Assembly: GCA_946404405.1 (NCBI GenBank)
Contig: CAMJDL010000005.1
Span: forward strand, 56,495 to 120,494
From: an uncultured Prevotella sp.
GTDB taxonomy: Bacteria; Bacteroidota; Bacteroidia; Bacteroidales; Bacteroidaceae
Length of the DNA stretch: 64,000 bases
Direction: 5' to 3'
The notes below the pieces were generated by a model, which was not told where the DNA came from, made no database searches, and worked only from the letters and a program-made list of their open reading frames with translations. Below are positions 26,514 through 36,926 of the stretch, in pieces. Position numbers and translations under genes: made by a program. Positions within the stretch are counted from its first letter, which is position 1. Each line of letters begins with the position of its first letter.

Positions 26514-27130
26514 AGGAAGAGAATAGCAACAGCGGCACAGACAAAACCTATCCAGAAGCCGCCAACAACCTGTCCCAGCGTGTGCTGACGCAGCACCATA
26601 CGACTGGTGCCCACCAAGCCTGCAGCCAGGAATACCAGACAAAGCCACCATACAGGATTGAACATCAGATACAATGAGAAGGCAAACAAAGCACCACCTA
26701 CGCCACCAATGGCAGCAGAATGTGTGGATACCTTCCATACAACATTGATGATGGCACAAACAATCTGAACAAACAGGCCCGCTACCACGATATTCGACAT
26801 AAAGTGGGGCAAGTGGAGACGTTGCATGACATATACGCACGTAAAATAGCAAATGATAGAAATGGCATAAGGCACCATACGGCGTTCACGATGACCTAAT
26901 TCAATGAGGTTCCATCCCTGATAGCGACGGTAGAGATGGATCATCAGCGTGGGCAACAGGATAGTAAACAGGTAAACCAGCGTCAGAACCTGTAGTTTGT
27001 ATGCCCATGGGAACATGCTGAGATAGCTGAACACAAAAAGGATGACCATACCCATGAAGGGCAGGTAGAATGGTGTGAACACCATGCTCACAATACGCGC
27101 AGCCAATATGAATTGCTTCTCTCGTTTCAT
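26510..27130 (-). CDS. PAP2-like membrane phosphatase family protein
   Basis: Multi-TM; STHSAAIGGVGGA and SRMVLRQHTLGQVVGG. Confidence 0.75.
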   Translation of the reverse strand: MKREKQFILAARIVSMVFTPFYLPFMGMVILFVFSYLSMFPWAYKLQVLTLVYLFTILLPTLMIHLYRRYQGWNLIELGHRERRMVPYAISIICYFTCVYVMQRLHLPHFMSNIVVAGLFVQIVCAIINVVWKVSTHSAAIGGVGGALFAFSLYLMFNPVWWLCLVFLAAGLVGTSRMVLRQHTLGQVVGGFWIGFVCAAVAILFL

Positions 27131-28626
27131 CGTCTCATTCTTGCTATAGGAATACCCATTTGTTCACGATATTTGCTCACTGTCCGACGCGCAATAGGAA
27201 AGCCTTGTTCTCCGAGCATCTTTTGTATCATCTCGTCGCTCAAAGGCTTCTGTTTGTCTTCATGATGGATGATGTCACGTATCATCGCCTTGATTTCGCG
27301 TGTTGACAGTTCCTCGCCCTCTGCCGTCTTCAGACCATCGCTGAAGAAGAAGCGCAAGGGAAAGATACCCCAGCGGGTTTGTGCATATTTTGAATTGCTG
27401 ACACGTGATATGGTGCTCAGGTCGAGTCCTGTCCGTTCAGCTATATCCTTTAATATCATGGGGCGCAGCAGTGCCTCGTCACCCTCTTCAAAGAAACGGT
27501 GCTGCCACTGGATGATGGCCTGCATGGTGATGGTCAGCGTATGCTGGCGCTGACGGATGGCTGCAATAAAGTTCTGGGCAGCATCCACCTTGGTCTTGGT
27601 ATAGAGCAGGGCTTCCTTCATCTGACGGCTCATGTGCTCCTTGTTTGCCTGATATTCACGCAGTGTATCGACAAATGACTGTGATACGGTCAATTCTGGC
27701 ACATCGCCATGATTGAGTGCGAAAGTCACGCTACCGTCATCGTGGGTGTCAATGATGAAGTCGGGCGTAATCTGTTGCAAGGAGTGTCCCATCGCCTCAC
27801 CCATTGATGTACCTGGCTTGGGGTTGAGCTTACGCAACTCACGAATCAATGCTTCAGCCTGCAAATCAGTGATACGAAGGGCGGAACGTAGCTGTTTCCA
27901 GTGTTTCTTTGTAAAGAGGTCGAAGTACTGTTCGATGGCCTTTTGCATCAGGTCTTTCAGTCGTGACGGTTCGCGACGCTCTATCTGTAGTAACAGACAC
28001 TCCTGCAATGAGCGGGCGCCAATGCCTGCGGGGTCGAACTGTTGCAACTGCAATAGCACGTGTTCTATCTCTGATGATGACGCATCGAGGTTGTGATAGA
28101 TAGCCAACTCATCGCTGAGTTGTGAGAGCGACTTACGCAAAAGACCGTCATCGTCGAGCGAACCAATCAGATACTCCATGATATAACGCTCACGCTCGTT
28201 TAGACGTGCCATTGTCATCTGTTCCAGAAGCTGGTCATAGAACGAGTCGTTTTGGGCTATCACACCTTGTTCGGTATTGCCTTCATCCTGTTGGCGTTCG
28301 CCACCATAATAGACTGGCAATTCCTCGTCGTCGCGTCCGATAGACTCTAAAGCCTCATCAAGGGCAGATTGCCGCTCTTCATCTTCATATTCTGAGTTGT
28401 CGGTATTCTCCGTGTTCTCTGAACTCTCAGAGAATTCGGCATAATCATCGCCAGGACCAGCAACTTCGATGGCGGGGTTATCGTCCATCTCAGTATTCAC
28501 GCGCTCTACGAGTTGCGTGATGGGCAGCTCCACGAGTTGGGCATGCAACAGTTGCTGCTGCGTGATGCTCTGCGCCAACCGTTGTTCCTGTGTGAGCCTC
28601 TGTTCCTGAACCTGATTCTGTGCCAT
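27127..28626 (-). CDS. rpoN: RNA polymerase sigma-54 factor
   Basis: Q-rich N-term; RPMILKDIAERTGLDLSTISRVSNSKYAQT and RPON-box-like IARRTVSKYREQMGIPIARMRR. Confidence 0.95.
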   Translation of the reverse strand: MAQNQVQEQRLTQEQRLAQSITQQQLLHAQLVELPITQLVERVNTEMDDNPAIEVAGPGDDYAEFSESSENTENTDNSEYEDEERQSALDEALESIGRDDEELPVYYGGERQQDEGNTEQGVIAQNDSFYDQLLEQMTMARLNERERYIMEYLIGSLDDDGLLRKSLSQLSDELAIYHNLDASSSEIEHVLLQLQQFDPAGIGARSLQECLLLQIERREPSRLKDLMQKAIEQYFDLFTKKHWKQLRSALRITDLQAEALIRELRKLNPKPGTSMGEAMGHSLQQITPDFIIDTHDDGSVTFALNHGDVPELTVSQSFVDTLREYQANKEHMSRQMKEALLYTKTKVDAAQNFIAAIRQRQHTLTITMQAIIQWQHRFFEEGDEALLRPMILKDIAERTGLDLSTISRVSNSKYAQTRWGIFPLRFFFSDGLKTAEGEELSTREIKAMIRDIIHHEDKQKPLSDEMIQKMLGEQGFPIARRTVSKYREQMGIPIARMRR

Positions 28627-28628
28627 TG

Positions 28629-29276
28629 TTATTTAAAATAGTAACTGAGTTGTTTGGCATATTCTGCCAGTTGGGTGGTCTCCATATTGGCATAGCGCTC
28701 CCAAATCTGGCGACAAGCCTGTAAGATGACGCTGTCGGGCAGTTCCTGACGGCGTAGGTAGGGGTCAAGATGCTGGTAGTTCAGCAACACCTCGACAGTC
28801 AGTTTGGCAGGTATGCGCATCAGACGTGACAACTCCTGAACCTCGGGTGTTTCTGCCACCATCGTGATGGGGGTCAAACGGAAATAGAGGTCAAGAATCA
28901 TCACCAGCATGAAGGGCATCAGACGGTTATTCTCAGCCAAAGGACGGAAGTCGCCCTCGAACGTCTCTTCGATGGCTACACCCTCAAAGAAGTCACCAGC
29001 CGAATTAAAGCCTTTCATGTCACGCAACAGACGGACAGCACGAGTCAGTCGCTGAGGATTCTGGCTATATTCCTTCCAGATACGCTCAATACGAGGAGTC
29101 TCCAGATTGGCGATGTCCTTAAGGCGCTGATAAAGCTGCTGGGGTGCGATGTGCAACTCCAGACTCAAGCTCACCATCTCACGACTATACATAGGCTTTA
29201 CGCCTACTGGTTTACGCAGATAGAGTTGCATAAGCAGCAGCCAATAGTCATCATTCCATAATTGATTTTTTGCCAT
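28629..29276 (-). CDS. Conserved hypothetical protein next to rpoN
   Basis: 215-aa ORF in the same transcriptional direction. Confidence 0.7.
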   Translation of the reverse strand: MAKNQLWNDDYWLLLMQLYLRKPVGVKPMYSREMVSLSLELHIAPQQLYQRLKDIANLETPRIERIWKEYSQNPQRLTRAVRLLRDMKGFNSAGDFFEGVAIEETFEGDFRPLAENNRLMPFMLVMILDLYFRLTPITMVAETPEVQELSRLMRIPAKLTVEVLLNYQHLDPYLRRQELPDSVILQACRQIWERYANMETTQLAEYAKQLSYYFK

Positions 29277-29305
29277 ATACTAACTTCTTTAACATCTCTA
29301 ACTTC

Positions 29306-29950
29306 TCAGAACTCAATCGGGTGTTCTTCGAACAAGCCATCTTTACTAATAGTGTATCGACGTGCTTCCTCCAATTGCGGCTTAGTGGTCTCGTGTCCCA
29401 TAAAGTAACGCATGACGGTAATCTCATAATGACTGGTGATGTAATACTCATTATAGGTCATGCCCTTATCTTCCTTGCGATCAACATTCTCCTGATGATA
29501 GATGCAGAGCATGTCAATAGGCTGATGCTGCTTGTCCATCGTGTACAGATAGAGTGCGGGCGTAATGGAGTCTTTCATTTCGCAAAGCAGAATAACCTGC
29601 CGGTGATAGATGGCCGGAAGTGCCATCGCCTTAAGATGAGCGTCGGCTGGGTAGCCGAAATGTTCATTGGCAGGGGCTGGTACGGCAACGAATTCGCCTA
29701 TACGCTCTATCTCAGCACCAGCAGTCTGAATGGGTAACGTGCGCAGGCGCAACGTATCGAACCACGCCTCAACAGGATTTGCATTGATGCCTGATTGTTT
29801 CTGGATGTCTTTTATCTGCTCTGCACGCCGAATACTGTCTACCATCTGTTCATAGTAGGCTGCATCATGCTTCTTGTTGCCGCACGACAATGTCAGAAGC
29901 GCCAATAAGAGCAGTGTAAATCCAGTTGCTTTCTTCATATTCCGTTGCAA
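29306..29950 (-). CDS. Hypothetical lipoprotein
   Basis: Lipobox LLALLTLSCGNKK; likely start at MKKATG (29938). Confidence 0.65.
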   Translation of the reverse strand: MQRNMKKATGFTLLLLALLTLSCGNKKHDAAYYEQMVDSIRRAEQIKDIQKQSGINANPVEAWFDTLRLRTLPIQTAGAEIERIGEFVAVPAPANEHFGYPADAHLKAMALPAIYHRQVILLCEMKDSITPALYLYTMDKQHQPIDMLCIYHQENVDRKEDKGMTYNEYYITSHYEITVMRYFMGHETTKPQLEEARRYTISKDGLFEEHPIEF

Positions 29951-30047
29951 AGGTAGTTATTTTTATGAAGATATTCATAAATTTTACAAGTTTTTTTGTG
30001 CATTAAACTTGTTCGTTTGACAAAAAAGTATTATTTTTGCAAGCGAT

Positions 30048-31352
30048 ATGCATGTGAATGGTCTTATGAAGTGGGTAGCAGCTTATGTCCTTCTCTTATT
30101 AACCTGTACTGTCCATGCACAGCATCCGAAGGACGATATCAAGCAGAACATACGACGTTCGGCTAATAATCTTATGGCCTATCCCGGACCGCATCAGCAT
30201 CGGCTTACCCCAGCTCCACAAGGTAAGCACCCTTTCTATATTTCACACTACGGACGGTATGGTTCGCATCATCTGTCACAGAAAGAGGATTTCGATGTAC
30301 CTTATCATGTGTTGGATATAGCAGATAAAGCCGGTAAACTGACAGATAAGGGACGAGCCGTCAAACAGCGTCTTGAAAAAATTCGCGACGATGCCTACGA
30401 AGAGTTGGGTGAGCTGACACCAACGGGGGCCCGCCAACAGCAGTTGATAGCGCAACGCATGGTAGAACGCTTCCCTGAAGTCTTCGGAGATCAGGTTGTC
30501 GTTGATGCGCGTAGTACGACTGTTACACGTTGCATCCTCTCGATGGAACAGTTCCTGTTGCAGCTGACACGTATGAGGCCTCACCTCCATGTTTACCATA
30601 ATGCTACCCATCGCGACATGGCCTTCCTTAACCAACAAGACAGACAACTTATGAGGATTAGGATGGATTCCATGACGCAAAAGCAGTATAACCAGTTTGT
30701 TAAGCGTTACAATAAGTTCGACCGCCTGATGCGTACCCTCTTCAACGACATGACATACGTGAAACAGCATGTCGATGCCAAGAAGTTGAATGATGACCTG
30801 TTTGTGTTGGCCAGTAATATGCAAAATACGGAGTTGCGGCAGAGTATTACACTCTACGACATCTTCAGCGACCAAGACTTGTACCGTAACTGGATAAAAG
30901 AGAATGCCTGGTGGTACATCAACTATGGCGGCTGTACCCTCAATGGCGGTACGCAACCCTATTCCCAGCGCAACCTGCTGAGAAAAATCATCAACGATGC
31001 AGACAGTTGCCTGAAACTGAAGAATCCCAGTGTTCAGCTCCGTTTCGGTCATGATATCGTCATTCTACCATTAGCTTGTTTGATGGATATTAATCATTGG
31101 GGCTTAGCCACCAACCGATTAGGATCATTGGGCGAGAATGGGTGGAGCTGCTATAACATTGTGCCCATGGCTGCCAACATTCAACTGATATTCTATCGCA
31201 GCAATCCTGACGATCAGGATGTCTGGTTCAAGGTGCTTTTCAATGAAGATGAGGCCACCCTGCCTCTTCCAGGCGACCATGCGCCCTACTATCGATGGAG
31301 CGATTTCAGATCCTATTACCTAAAGAAACTGGATGGCTATGAGAAGCATTAG
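30048..31352 (+). CDS. Histidine acid phosphatase-like protein, catalytic motif degenerate
   Basis: Signal peptide; HYGRYGSHHL in place of RHG; LRFGHDIVILPLACL; overlaps next ORF. Confidence 0.75.
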   Translation: MHVNGLMKWVAAYVLLLLTCTVHAQHPKDDIKQNIRRSANNLMAYPGPHQHRLTPAPQGKHPFYISHYGRYGSHHLSQKEDFDVPYHVLDIADKAGKLTDKGRAVKQRLEKIRDDAYEELGELTPTGARQQQLIAQRMVERFPEVFGDQVVVDARSTTVTRCILSMEQFLLQLTRMRPHLHVYHNATHRDMAFLNQQDRQLMRIRMDSMTQKQYNQFVKRYNKFDRLMRTLFNDMTYVKQHVDAKKLNDDLFVLASNMQNTELRQSITLYDIFSDQDLYRNWIKENAWWYINYGGCTLNGGTQPYSQRNLLRKIINDADSCLKLKNPSVQLRFGHDIVILPLACLMDINHWGLATNRLGSLGENGWSCYNIVPMAANIQLIFYRSNPDDQDVWFKVLFNEDEATLPLPGDHAPYYRWSDFRSYYLKKLDGYEKH

Positions 31353-32646
31353 GATACAGATGACGATGATGTTGCTCATGGTGGCAACGGTATTGTGGGC
31401 GCAGTCTGCCTACGACTACATCGTCCGTGACCATAGTTTCTCGGCCAGTAACTACTGTCTCTATCCAGACAGTACGGAATTTAGGCAGACGCCACCTCCA
31501 GCAGACAAGCATCCTTTCTATCTGTCGCACTACGGACGACATGGCTCACGTTATCTTAACAGCCGCGTTGCCTACGATACACCTTATAAAATGTTGTGCA
31601 AGGCTGATTCAATGGGACTGCTTACGGCATTAGGCAAGCAAGTCAAACAACAGTTGAAAAACATTATCGACGACTCGGAAGGACAATGGGGCGACTTGTC
31701 AGATATAGGCAAACAGCAGCTGAAGCGTATTGCAAGTCGGATGATGAAGAATTATCCGGAAATCTTTGAGGGACAAGCAAATATCCAGGCGCGCAGCACA
31801 ACCATCAACCGCTGTGTGATGTCGATGGGAACGACCGTTCAGCAACTGATAGCCCTTAATCCCAAATTGAACATCGACATGAATGCCTCGAAACGAGACT
31901 TCTGGTATCTGAACCACCAGGACCTTCAGCTTCGTGACAGTATGAAGTCGAAAAATGCAACGCGTGTCTATAATGAATTCTCAAAGCCAAGAGAGGAGAA
32001 TCCTCGTCTGATGAAATTATTATTTACCCATCCGGAGTCGCTGGACAAGAGCATCAGCGGCAAATGGCTCAACTATTATCTTTTGAAGACGGCATTCATT
32101 CAACCGAACACGCATATAGAGGACAATACACTACTTATTGACCTCTTTACCAATGAAGATTTTTATCAGTACTGGCTGTTAGAGAATGCCTGGTGGTATA
32201 TCCAGCATGGTGGCTCGTTGTTGAATGGTGGTCATCAGCCCTATGCTCAGCGCTACCTGTTGCGAAAGATCATCACTGAAGCAGACAGTTGTATCAGTCT
32301 GAAGAATCCTGGAGCACAGCTGCGCTTTGGGCATGAGACAGTGGTGTTGCCTCTAGTATGTCTGTTGGGCATCAATGGCTTCGACCTCCAGACAGCCAAT
32401 CTGGATGTTCTGGAATCGAGTGGTTGGTGGGCAGGCTTGGTGTTCCCCATGGCTTCAAACATTCAGTTTGTGTTCTATCGTAAAGATAAGTTTGACACTG
32501 ATGTCATCTTTAAGGTTTTGCTAAACGAACAAGAGGCTACACTGCCTATCGAGACAGATATAGCCCCCTATTATCACTGGCGCGACTTCCGCAGGTATTA
32601 TTTGAAGAAGTTGGACGACTATGATAAAGTGAAGAATAGGCAATAA
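31333..32646 (+). CDS. Histidine acid phosphatase-like protein
   Basis: HYGRHGSRYL catalytic motif; LRFGHETVVLPLVCL. Confidence 0.82.
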   Translation: MAMRSIRIQMTMMLLMVATVLWAQSAYDYIVRDHSFSASNYCLYPDSTEFRQTPPPADKHPFYLSHYGRHGSRYLNSRVAYDTPYKMLCKADSMGLLTALGKQVKQQLKNIIDDSEGQWGDLSDIGKQQLKRIASRMMKNYPEIFEGQANIQARSTTINRCVMSMGTTVQQLIALNPKLNIDMNASKRDFWYLNHQDLQLRDSMKSKNATRVYNEFSKPREENPRLMKLLFTHPESLDKSISGKWLNYYLLKTAFIQPNTHIEDNTLLIDLFTNEDFYQYWLLENAWWYIQHGGSLLNGGHQPYAQRYLLRKIITEADSCISLKNPGAQLRFGHETVVLPLVCLLGINGFDLQTANLDVLESSGWWAGLVFPMASNIQFVFYRKDKFDTDVIFKVLLNEQEATLPIETDIAPYYHWRDFRRYYLKKLDDYDKVKNRQ

Positions 32647-33063
32647 CTATTTCAAAGAAAATGCCAACGCATACGAACGTATCTGCTTGATCATGGCCAG
32701 CAGACCATTAGAACGCGTAGGCGACAGGTGTTCCTTCAGTCCAATCTCATCGATAAAGTAGAGGTCAGCATCCAGAATCTCCTGGGGTGTATGGTCGCTC
32801 AATACGCGAATCAGCAGCGATACGATACCCTTTACTATCAGGGCATCACTCTCTGCAGAGAAATGTATCACTCCATTTTCGTAGTCGGCTTGTAGCCACA
32901 CACGACTCTGGCAACCGTCAATCAGGTTGCTTTCCGTCTTATACTGTTCGTCAAGGGGAGCCTGCTCGTTACCCAGGTCTATCAGCAACTGGTATCTGTC
33001 CATCCAGTCGTCTAACCCTGAAAACTCCTCAATAATTTCGTCTTGTATCTCGTTTATCGTCAT
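32647..33063 (-). CDS. SufE family Fe-S cluster assembly protein
   Basis: WMDRYQLLIDLG...NLIDGCQSRVWL...LSPTRSNGLLAMI. Confidence 0.9.
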   Translation of the reverse strand: MTINEIQDEIIEEFSGLDDWMDRYQLLIDLGNEQAPLDEQYKTESNLIDGCQSRVWLQADYENGVIHFSAESDALIVKGIVSLLIRVLSDHTPQEILDADLYFIDEIGLKEHLSPTRSNGLLAMIKQIRSYALAFSLK

Positions 33064-33109
33064 TTTTCCTTATTATTTTTCGTTATATCGTTATATCGAA
33101 ATATCGATA

Positions 33110-34354
33110 TTACGACTTTATTATCTTAAATAATTTATCGCTGGGTCTAACCTTCTCCGGCACTTTAATGCTGACGCGAGTGCCCTGCTGTGCTGTCTGA
33201 ATGCTGCTGGTGTCGTCGTGAATCTCATCGACAGTGACGTAAAGAGCACCAGTGGTGGGTCCTGTAATCAGCATCTTGTCGCCTACGCTGAAGGTGTCAG
33301 CCTCAACGGTAAACTCGGCGACGCCCAACTTTGAGAAATATTTAACGCCTTTGCCAATATATTGTTTGCGCTCAGTAGCATTCGAACCATAATTGGAGTT
33401 CCATTCACCTAACAGCTGTCCCTGGTAGTAGCCATCCCAAAAACCACGATTGAAGACAGTGGCCAGACGCTCGTCCCAAGCATCCTTCTTTTCTTCCGTA
33501 AAGGTGTCGTCAAGTACACTCTGTATCGCTTCCTTGTAGCACTGTACTACGGTGAGCACATATTCGGGTCCACGGGCCCTACCTTCTATCTTAAATACGC
33601 GTACGCCCGCGTTCATCATTTTATTTATAAAGCGAATCGTCTTCAGGTCCTTGGGCGACATGATGTATTTGTTGTCTATCTCCAGTTCAGTACCTGTCTC
33701 GCGGTCGGTCACGATATAGCCCCTGCGACAAATCTGCATACAAGCCCCACGATTGGCCGAACGCCCTGTGTTGTCGAGACTCATATAGCACTTGCCGCTC
33801 ACAGCCATACAGAGGGCTCCGTGGCAGAACATCTCGATACGTACCAATTTACCACTGGGGCCACAAATATGCTGCTCTTCTATCTGGCGATAAATGTCGG
33901 CTACCTGTTCCATCTTCAGTTCACGGGCCAATACCACTACATCGGCAAACTGGGCGTAAAACTTCAGTGCCTCAATATTCGAAATATTGAGTTGTGTGGA
34001 GAGATGTACCTCCATGCCCACTTCCCAGCAATAGGTCATCACCGCTATGTCACAGGCAATGACAGCAGAAATCTTGGCCTTGACAGCAGCATCTACGATT
34101 TGGTGCATCGTCTCAATGTCCTCGCCATAGATGATGGTGTTGACGGTGAGATAGGTCTTCACGCCAGCCTCATTGCATGTCGCTGCAATCTCGCGCAGGT
34201 CATCGATGGTGAAGTGGTTGGCAGAATGCGAACGCATATTCAACTGCTCCACACCAAAGTATACGGAGTCGGCACCAGCCTTCAGTGCTGCAGCCAGCGC
34301 ATCGCGACTGCCCACAGGCGCCATAATCTCAAAATCTTTTATTGTTTCTCTCAT
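33110..34354 (-). CDS. U32 family peptidase / RlhA-like
   Basis: IMAPVGSRDALAAALKAGADSVYFG...ELKMEQVADI...MCHGALCMAVSGKCYMS-like core. Confidence 0.92.
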   Translation of the reverse strand: MRETIKDFEIMAPVGSRDALAAALKAGADSVYFGVEQLNMRSHSANHFTIDDLREIAATCNEAGVKTYLTVNTIIYGEDIETMHQIVDAAVKAKISAVIACDIAVMTYCWEVGMEVHLSTQLNISNIEALKFYAQFADVVVLARELKMEQVADIYRQIEEQHICGPSGKLVRIEMFCHGALCMAVSGKCYMSLDNTGRSANRGACMQICRRGYIVTDRETGTELEIDNKYIMSPKDLKTIRFINKMMNAGVRVFKIEGRARGPEYVLTVVQCYKEAIQSVLDDTFTEEKKDAWDERLATVFNRGFWDGYYQGQLLGEWNSNYGSNATERKQYIGKGVKYFSKLGVAEFTVEADTFSVGDKMLITGPTTGALYVTVDEIHDDTSSIQTAQQGTRVSIKVPEKVRPSDKLFKIIKS

Positions 34355-34376
34355 TGCGGGTGCAAAGGTACGAATA

Positions 34377-34411
34377 AAAGTTGAAAGTTGAAAGTTGAAA
34401 GTTGAGAATTG
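34377..34411. repeat. Heptamer array
   Basis: aaagttgaaagttgaaagttgaaagttgagaatt. Confidence 0.85.
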
Positions 34412-34459
34412 TGATGTTAAAAGACAATAATATTTGGATTTTATACGTTATTTAATACG

Positions 34460-35398
34460 ATGCAGAAGCGTAACTATGCGTTATTTTTGCTGTTGTGGCT
34501 CTTTCTGACAGCAGTCAGAGCACAGCAGGAACCATCGTTCAGCCACTACTGGGCGATGGAACCGTCGTTTAATCCCGCTACTGCTGGCAAGGAGATGAAA
34601 ATCAACGTTGTAGGTGCTTATGCAATGACGCTGACGGGCTTTGAGAATAACCCACGAACGATGTATATATCGGGTGATATGCCTTTTATGCTGTTGAATA
34701 AGGTGCATGGCGTAGGTCTGCAAATCATGAATGATCAGATAGGTCTGTTTCAGCATCAGCGACTGGTTGCACAGTATGCTTACAGGCAGCCTCTGTTGGG
34801 TGGTACGTTGAGTGTTGGTGTGCAGGCAGGTCTGTTGAGTGAGAAATTTAAGGGCTCAGCATTGGATTTAGAGGATTCTTCTGACCCTGCTTTCTCAAAG
34901 ACAGACGATAATGGAACGGCTCTTGACCTCTCAGCAGGTGTCTATTACCAGCACGGTCCGTGGTATGCTGGTTTGTCCATATTACATGCCACTGCTCCCA
35001 CCATAGAATTGGGTGAAAAGTCCATTTATAACATCAGCAGTTCGTATTATTTGACTGGTGGATACAATATTCGGCTTAATAATCCGTTACTAACAATACA
35101 CCCCTCTATGTTGGTACGCTACGATGGAGTGGCCTATCGAGGTGATGTGACGTGTCGTTTGAAATATACTCATGACAACAAGGTGATGTATGCTGGTGTG
35201 GGCTACAGTCCTACGAACTCAGTAACCGCTTTCTTAGGTGGTTTGTTCCACGGGGTGATGCTGGGTTACAGCTACGAGGTCTATACCTCAGCCCTTAGTT
35301 TCGGCAATGGTAGCCACGAGCTGTTCATTGGCTATCAGACCGAGATGAACCTTTCTAAGAAGGGACGCAACAGACATCAGAGCGTGAGATTCTTGTAA
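34460..35398 (+). CDS. PorP/SprF family type IX secretion membrane protein
   Basis: QEPSFSHYWAMEPSFNPATAGKEMKINVVGAYAMTLTGFENNPRTMYIS. Confidence 0.9.
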   Translation: MQKRNYALFLLLWLFLTAVRAQQEPSFSHYWAMEPSFNPATAGKEMKINVVGAYAMTLTGFENNPRTMYISGDMPFMLLNKVHGVGLQIMNDQIGLFQHQRLVAQYAYRQPLLGGTLSVGVQAGLLSEKFKGSALDLEDSSDPAFSKTDDNGTALDLSAGVYYQHGPWYAGLSILHATAPTIELGEKSIYNISSSYYLTGGYNIRLNNPLLTIHPSMLVRYDGVAYRGDVTCRLKYTHDNKVMYAGVGYSPTNSVTAFLGGLFHGVMLGYSYEVYTSALSFGNGSHELFIGYQTEMNLSKKGRNRHQSVRFL

Positions 35399-35438
35399 AG
35401 GTAAAAAAGTAAAAAGGAAAAAAGTAAAAAAGAAATAT

Positions 35439-36926
35439 ATGAAAGAAAATGTAAATACGAAAAAACAAGAAGGCAGATGGGCAAAAAGGCTTTTACCTTT
35501 TTACCTTTTTACCTTTTTACTTTTGCTGACAAGTTGTTTTGGCAGTAAACTGACATCGTCTGCAGGTGGTGAGGTGACTGGTGCCAGCGGACGTGCTTTC
35601 AGTGAACCGGCTCCTTACGGTATGACGCTCATCAAGCGTGGTCATTTGCGTATGGGTATCGACAAGCAAGATACGCTGTGGGGTAAGCAGACGCCAGTAA
35701 GAGACATCTCTGTCGAGGGTTTCTGGATGGACGAGCGTGAGGTGACGAACTCGATGTATCGCCAGTTTGTGAACTATGTGCGCGACTCTATCATCCGTGA
35801 GCGCCTGGCTGACCCTGCATACGGTGGCGACGAGAGTTATAAGATTGAGGAAGATAAGAATGGCGATCCCATTACCCCTCATTTGAACTGGAAGAAGCCC
35901 ATTCCACGTAAGCCTAACGAGGACGAGCAACGCGCCATTGAGAGTGTCTATATCACGCATCCAGTAACAGGTGAAAAAATGTTGGATTGGCGTCAGATGA
36001 ACTATCGCTATGAGGTGTACGACTATACAGAAGCTGCCAAGCGCAAGTATCGTGAGGATCCTGAGCTGCGAATCTTGAATACGGACTTACGCCCCAATCC
36101 CAACGAACAAATCTGGATTTCGAAGGATACTGCCTATATTGACGATGAGGGTAAGATTCATCGTGAGACCATTAATCGCCAATATACAGGACCATACGAC
36201 TTCCTGAATACCTATATTATTAATATATATCCTGACACAACCTGCTGGGTCAACGATTTCCCCAATGCCGACAACGAGTCGTATATGCGCTACTACTTCT
36301 CGGCAGCAGCCTATAACGACTATCCTGTGGTGGGTGTAACATGGGAACAGGCCAATGCTTTCTGTGCCTGGCGTACGGAGTATCTGCTGAAGGGCTTAGG
36401 TGCCACAGCACGTTATGTCCAGCGCTACCGTCTGCCAACAGAGGCAGAGTGGGAGTATGCTGCCCGTGGTAAGGATCAGAATGAGTTCCCGTGGGAGAAT
36501 GAGGATGTGGTGAGTGGCAATGGTTGCTTCTATGCAAACTTCAAGCCTGACAATGGTAACTATACCAAGGATGGTAACTTGATTACCAGTCGTACGGGTA
36601 TCTATAGTGCCAACTCAAACGGACTTTATGATATGGCAGGCAACGTAGCCGAGTGGACATCGACCATCTATACGGAGGCAGGCGTTGAGGCTATGAACGA
36701 TATCAATCCTCAGCTGAAATATAATGCAGCCAAGGAAGATCCCTATAGACTGAAGAAGAAGAGTGTACGTGGTGGTTCGTGGAAAGACCCTGAGAGCTAT
36801 ATTCGTTCGGCTTGGCGCTCGTATGAGTATCAGAACCAGCCTCGTTCGTATGTGGGATTCCGTTGCGTACGCTCATTGGCAAACACGACAAGTGACAAGG
36901 TTAAAGTGAAGAAAGGGAAGAAATAA
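35439..36926 (+). CDS. gldK: T9SS lipoprotein GldK (SUMF1/FGE-like)
   Basis: Lipobox LLLLTSCFGS; FWMDEREVTNSMYRQF, RLPTEAEWEYAARG, VRGGSWKDPESYIRSAWR. Confidence 0.93.
   Translation: MKENVNTKKQEGRWAKRLLPFYLFTFLLLLTSCFGSKLTSSAGGEVTGASGRAFSEPAPYGMTLIKRGHLRMGIDKQDTLWGKQTPVRDISVEGFWMDEREVTNSMYRQFVNYVRDSIIRERLADPAYGGDESYKIEEDKNGDPITPHLNWKKPIPRKPNEDEQRAIESVYITHPVTGEKMLDWRQMNYRYEVYDYTEAAKRKYREDPELRILNTDLRPNPNEQIWISKDTAYIDDEGKIHRETINRQYTGPYDFLNTYIINIYPDTTCWVNDFPNADNESYMRYYFSAAAYNDYPVVGVTWEQANAFCAWRTEYLLKGLGATARYVQRYRLPTEAEWEYAARGKDQNEFPWENEDVVSGNGCFYANFKPDNGNYTKDGNLITSRTGIYSANSNGLYDMAGNVAEWTSTIYTEAGVEAMNDINPQLKYNAAKEDPYRLKKKSVRGGSWKDPESYIRSAWRSYEYQNQPRSYVGFRCVRSLANTTSDKVKVKKGKK
35490..35525. repeat. 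8-bp-unit array inside gldK signal peptide
   Basis: cttttacctttttacctttttacctttttactttt (LLPFYLFTFLLLL). Confidence 0.75.

Noticed and set aside
26418-26852. 144-aa minus-strand ORF
   Set aside because: Overlaps the PAP2-like gene and the 26459-26513 array in a different frame; composition not protein-like.
30276-31052. 258-aa minus-strand ORF
   Set aside because: Antisense to the histidine phosphatase paralog.
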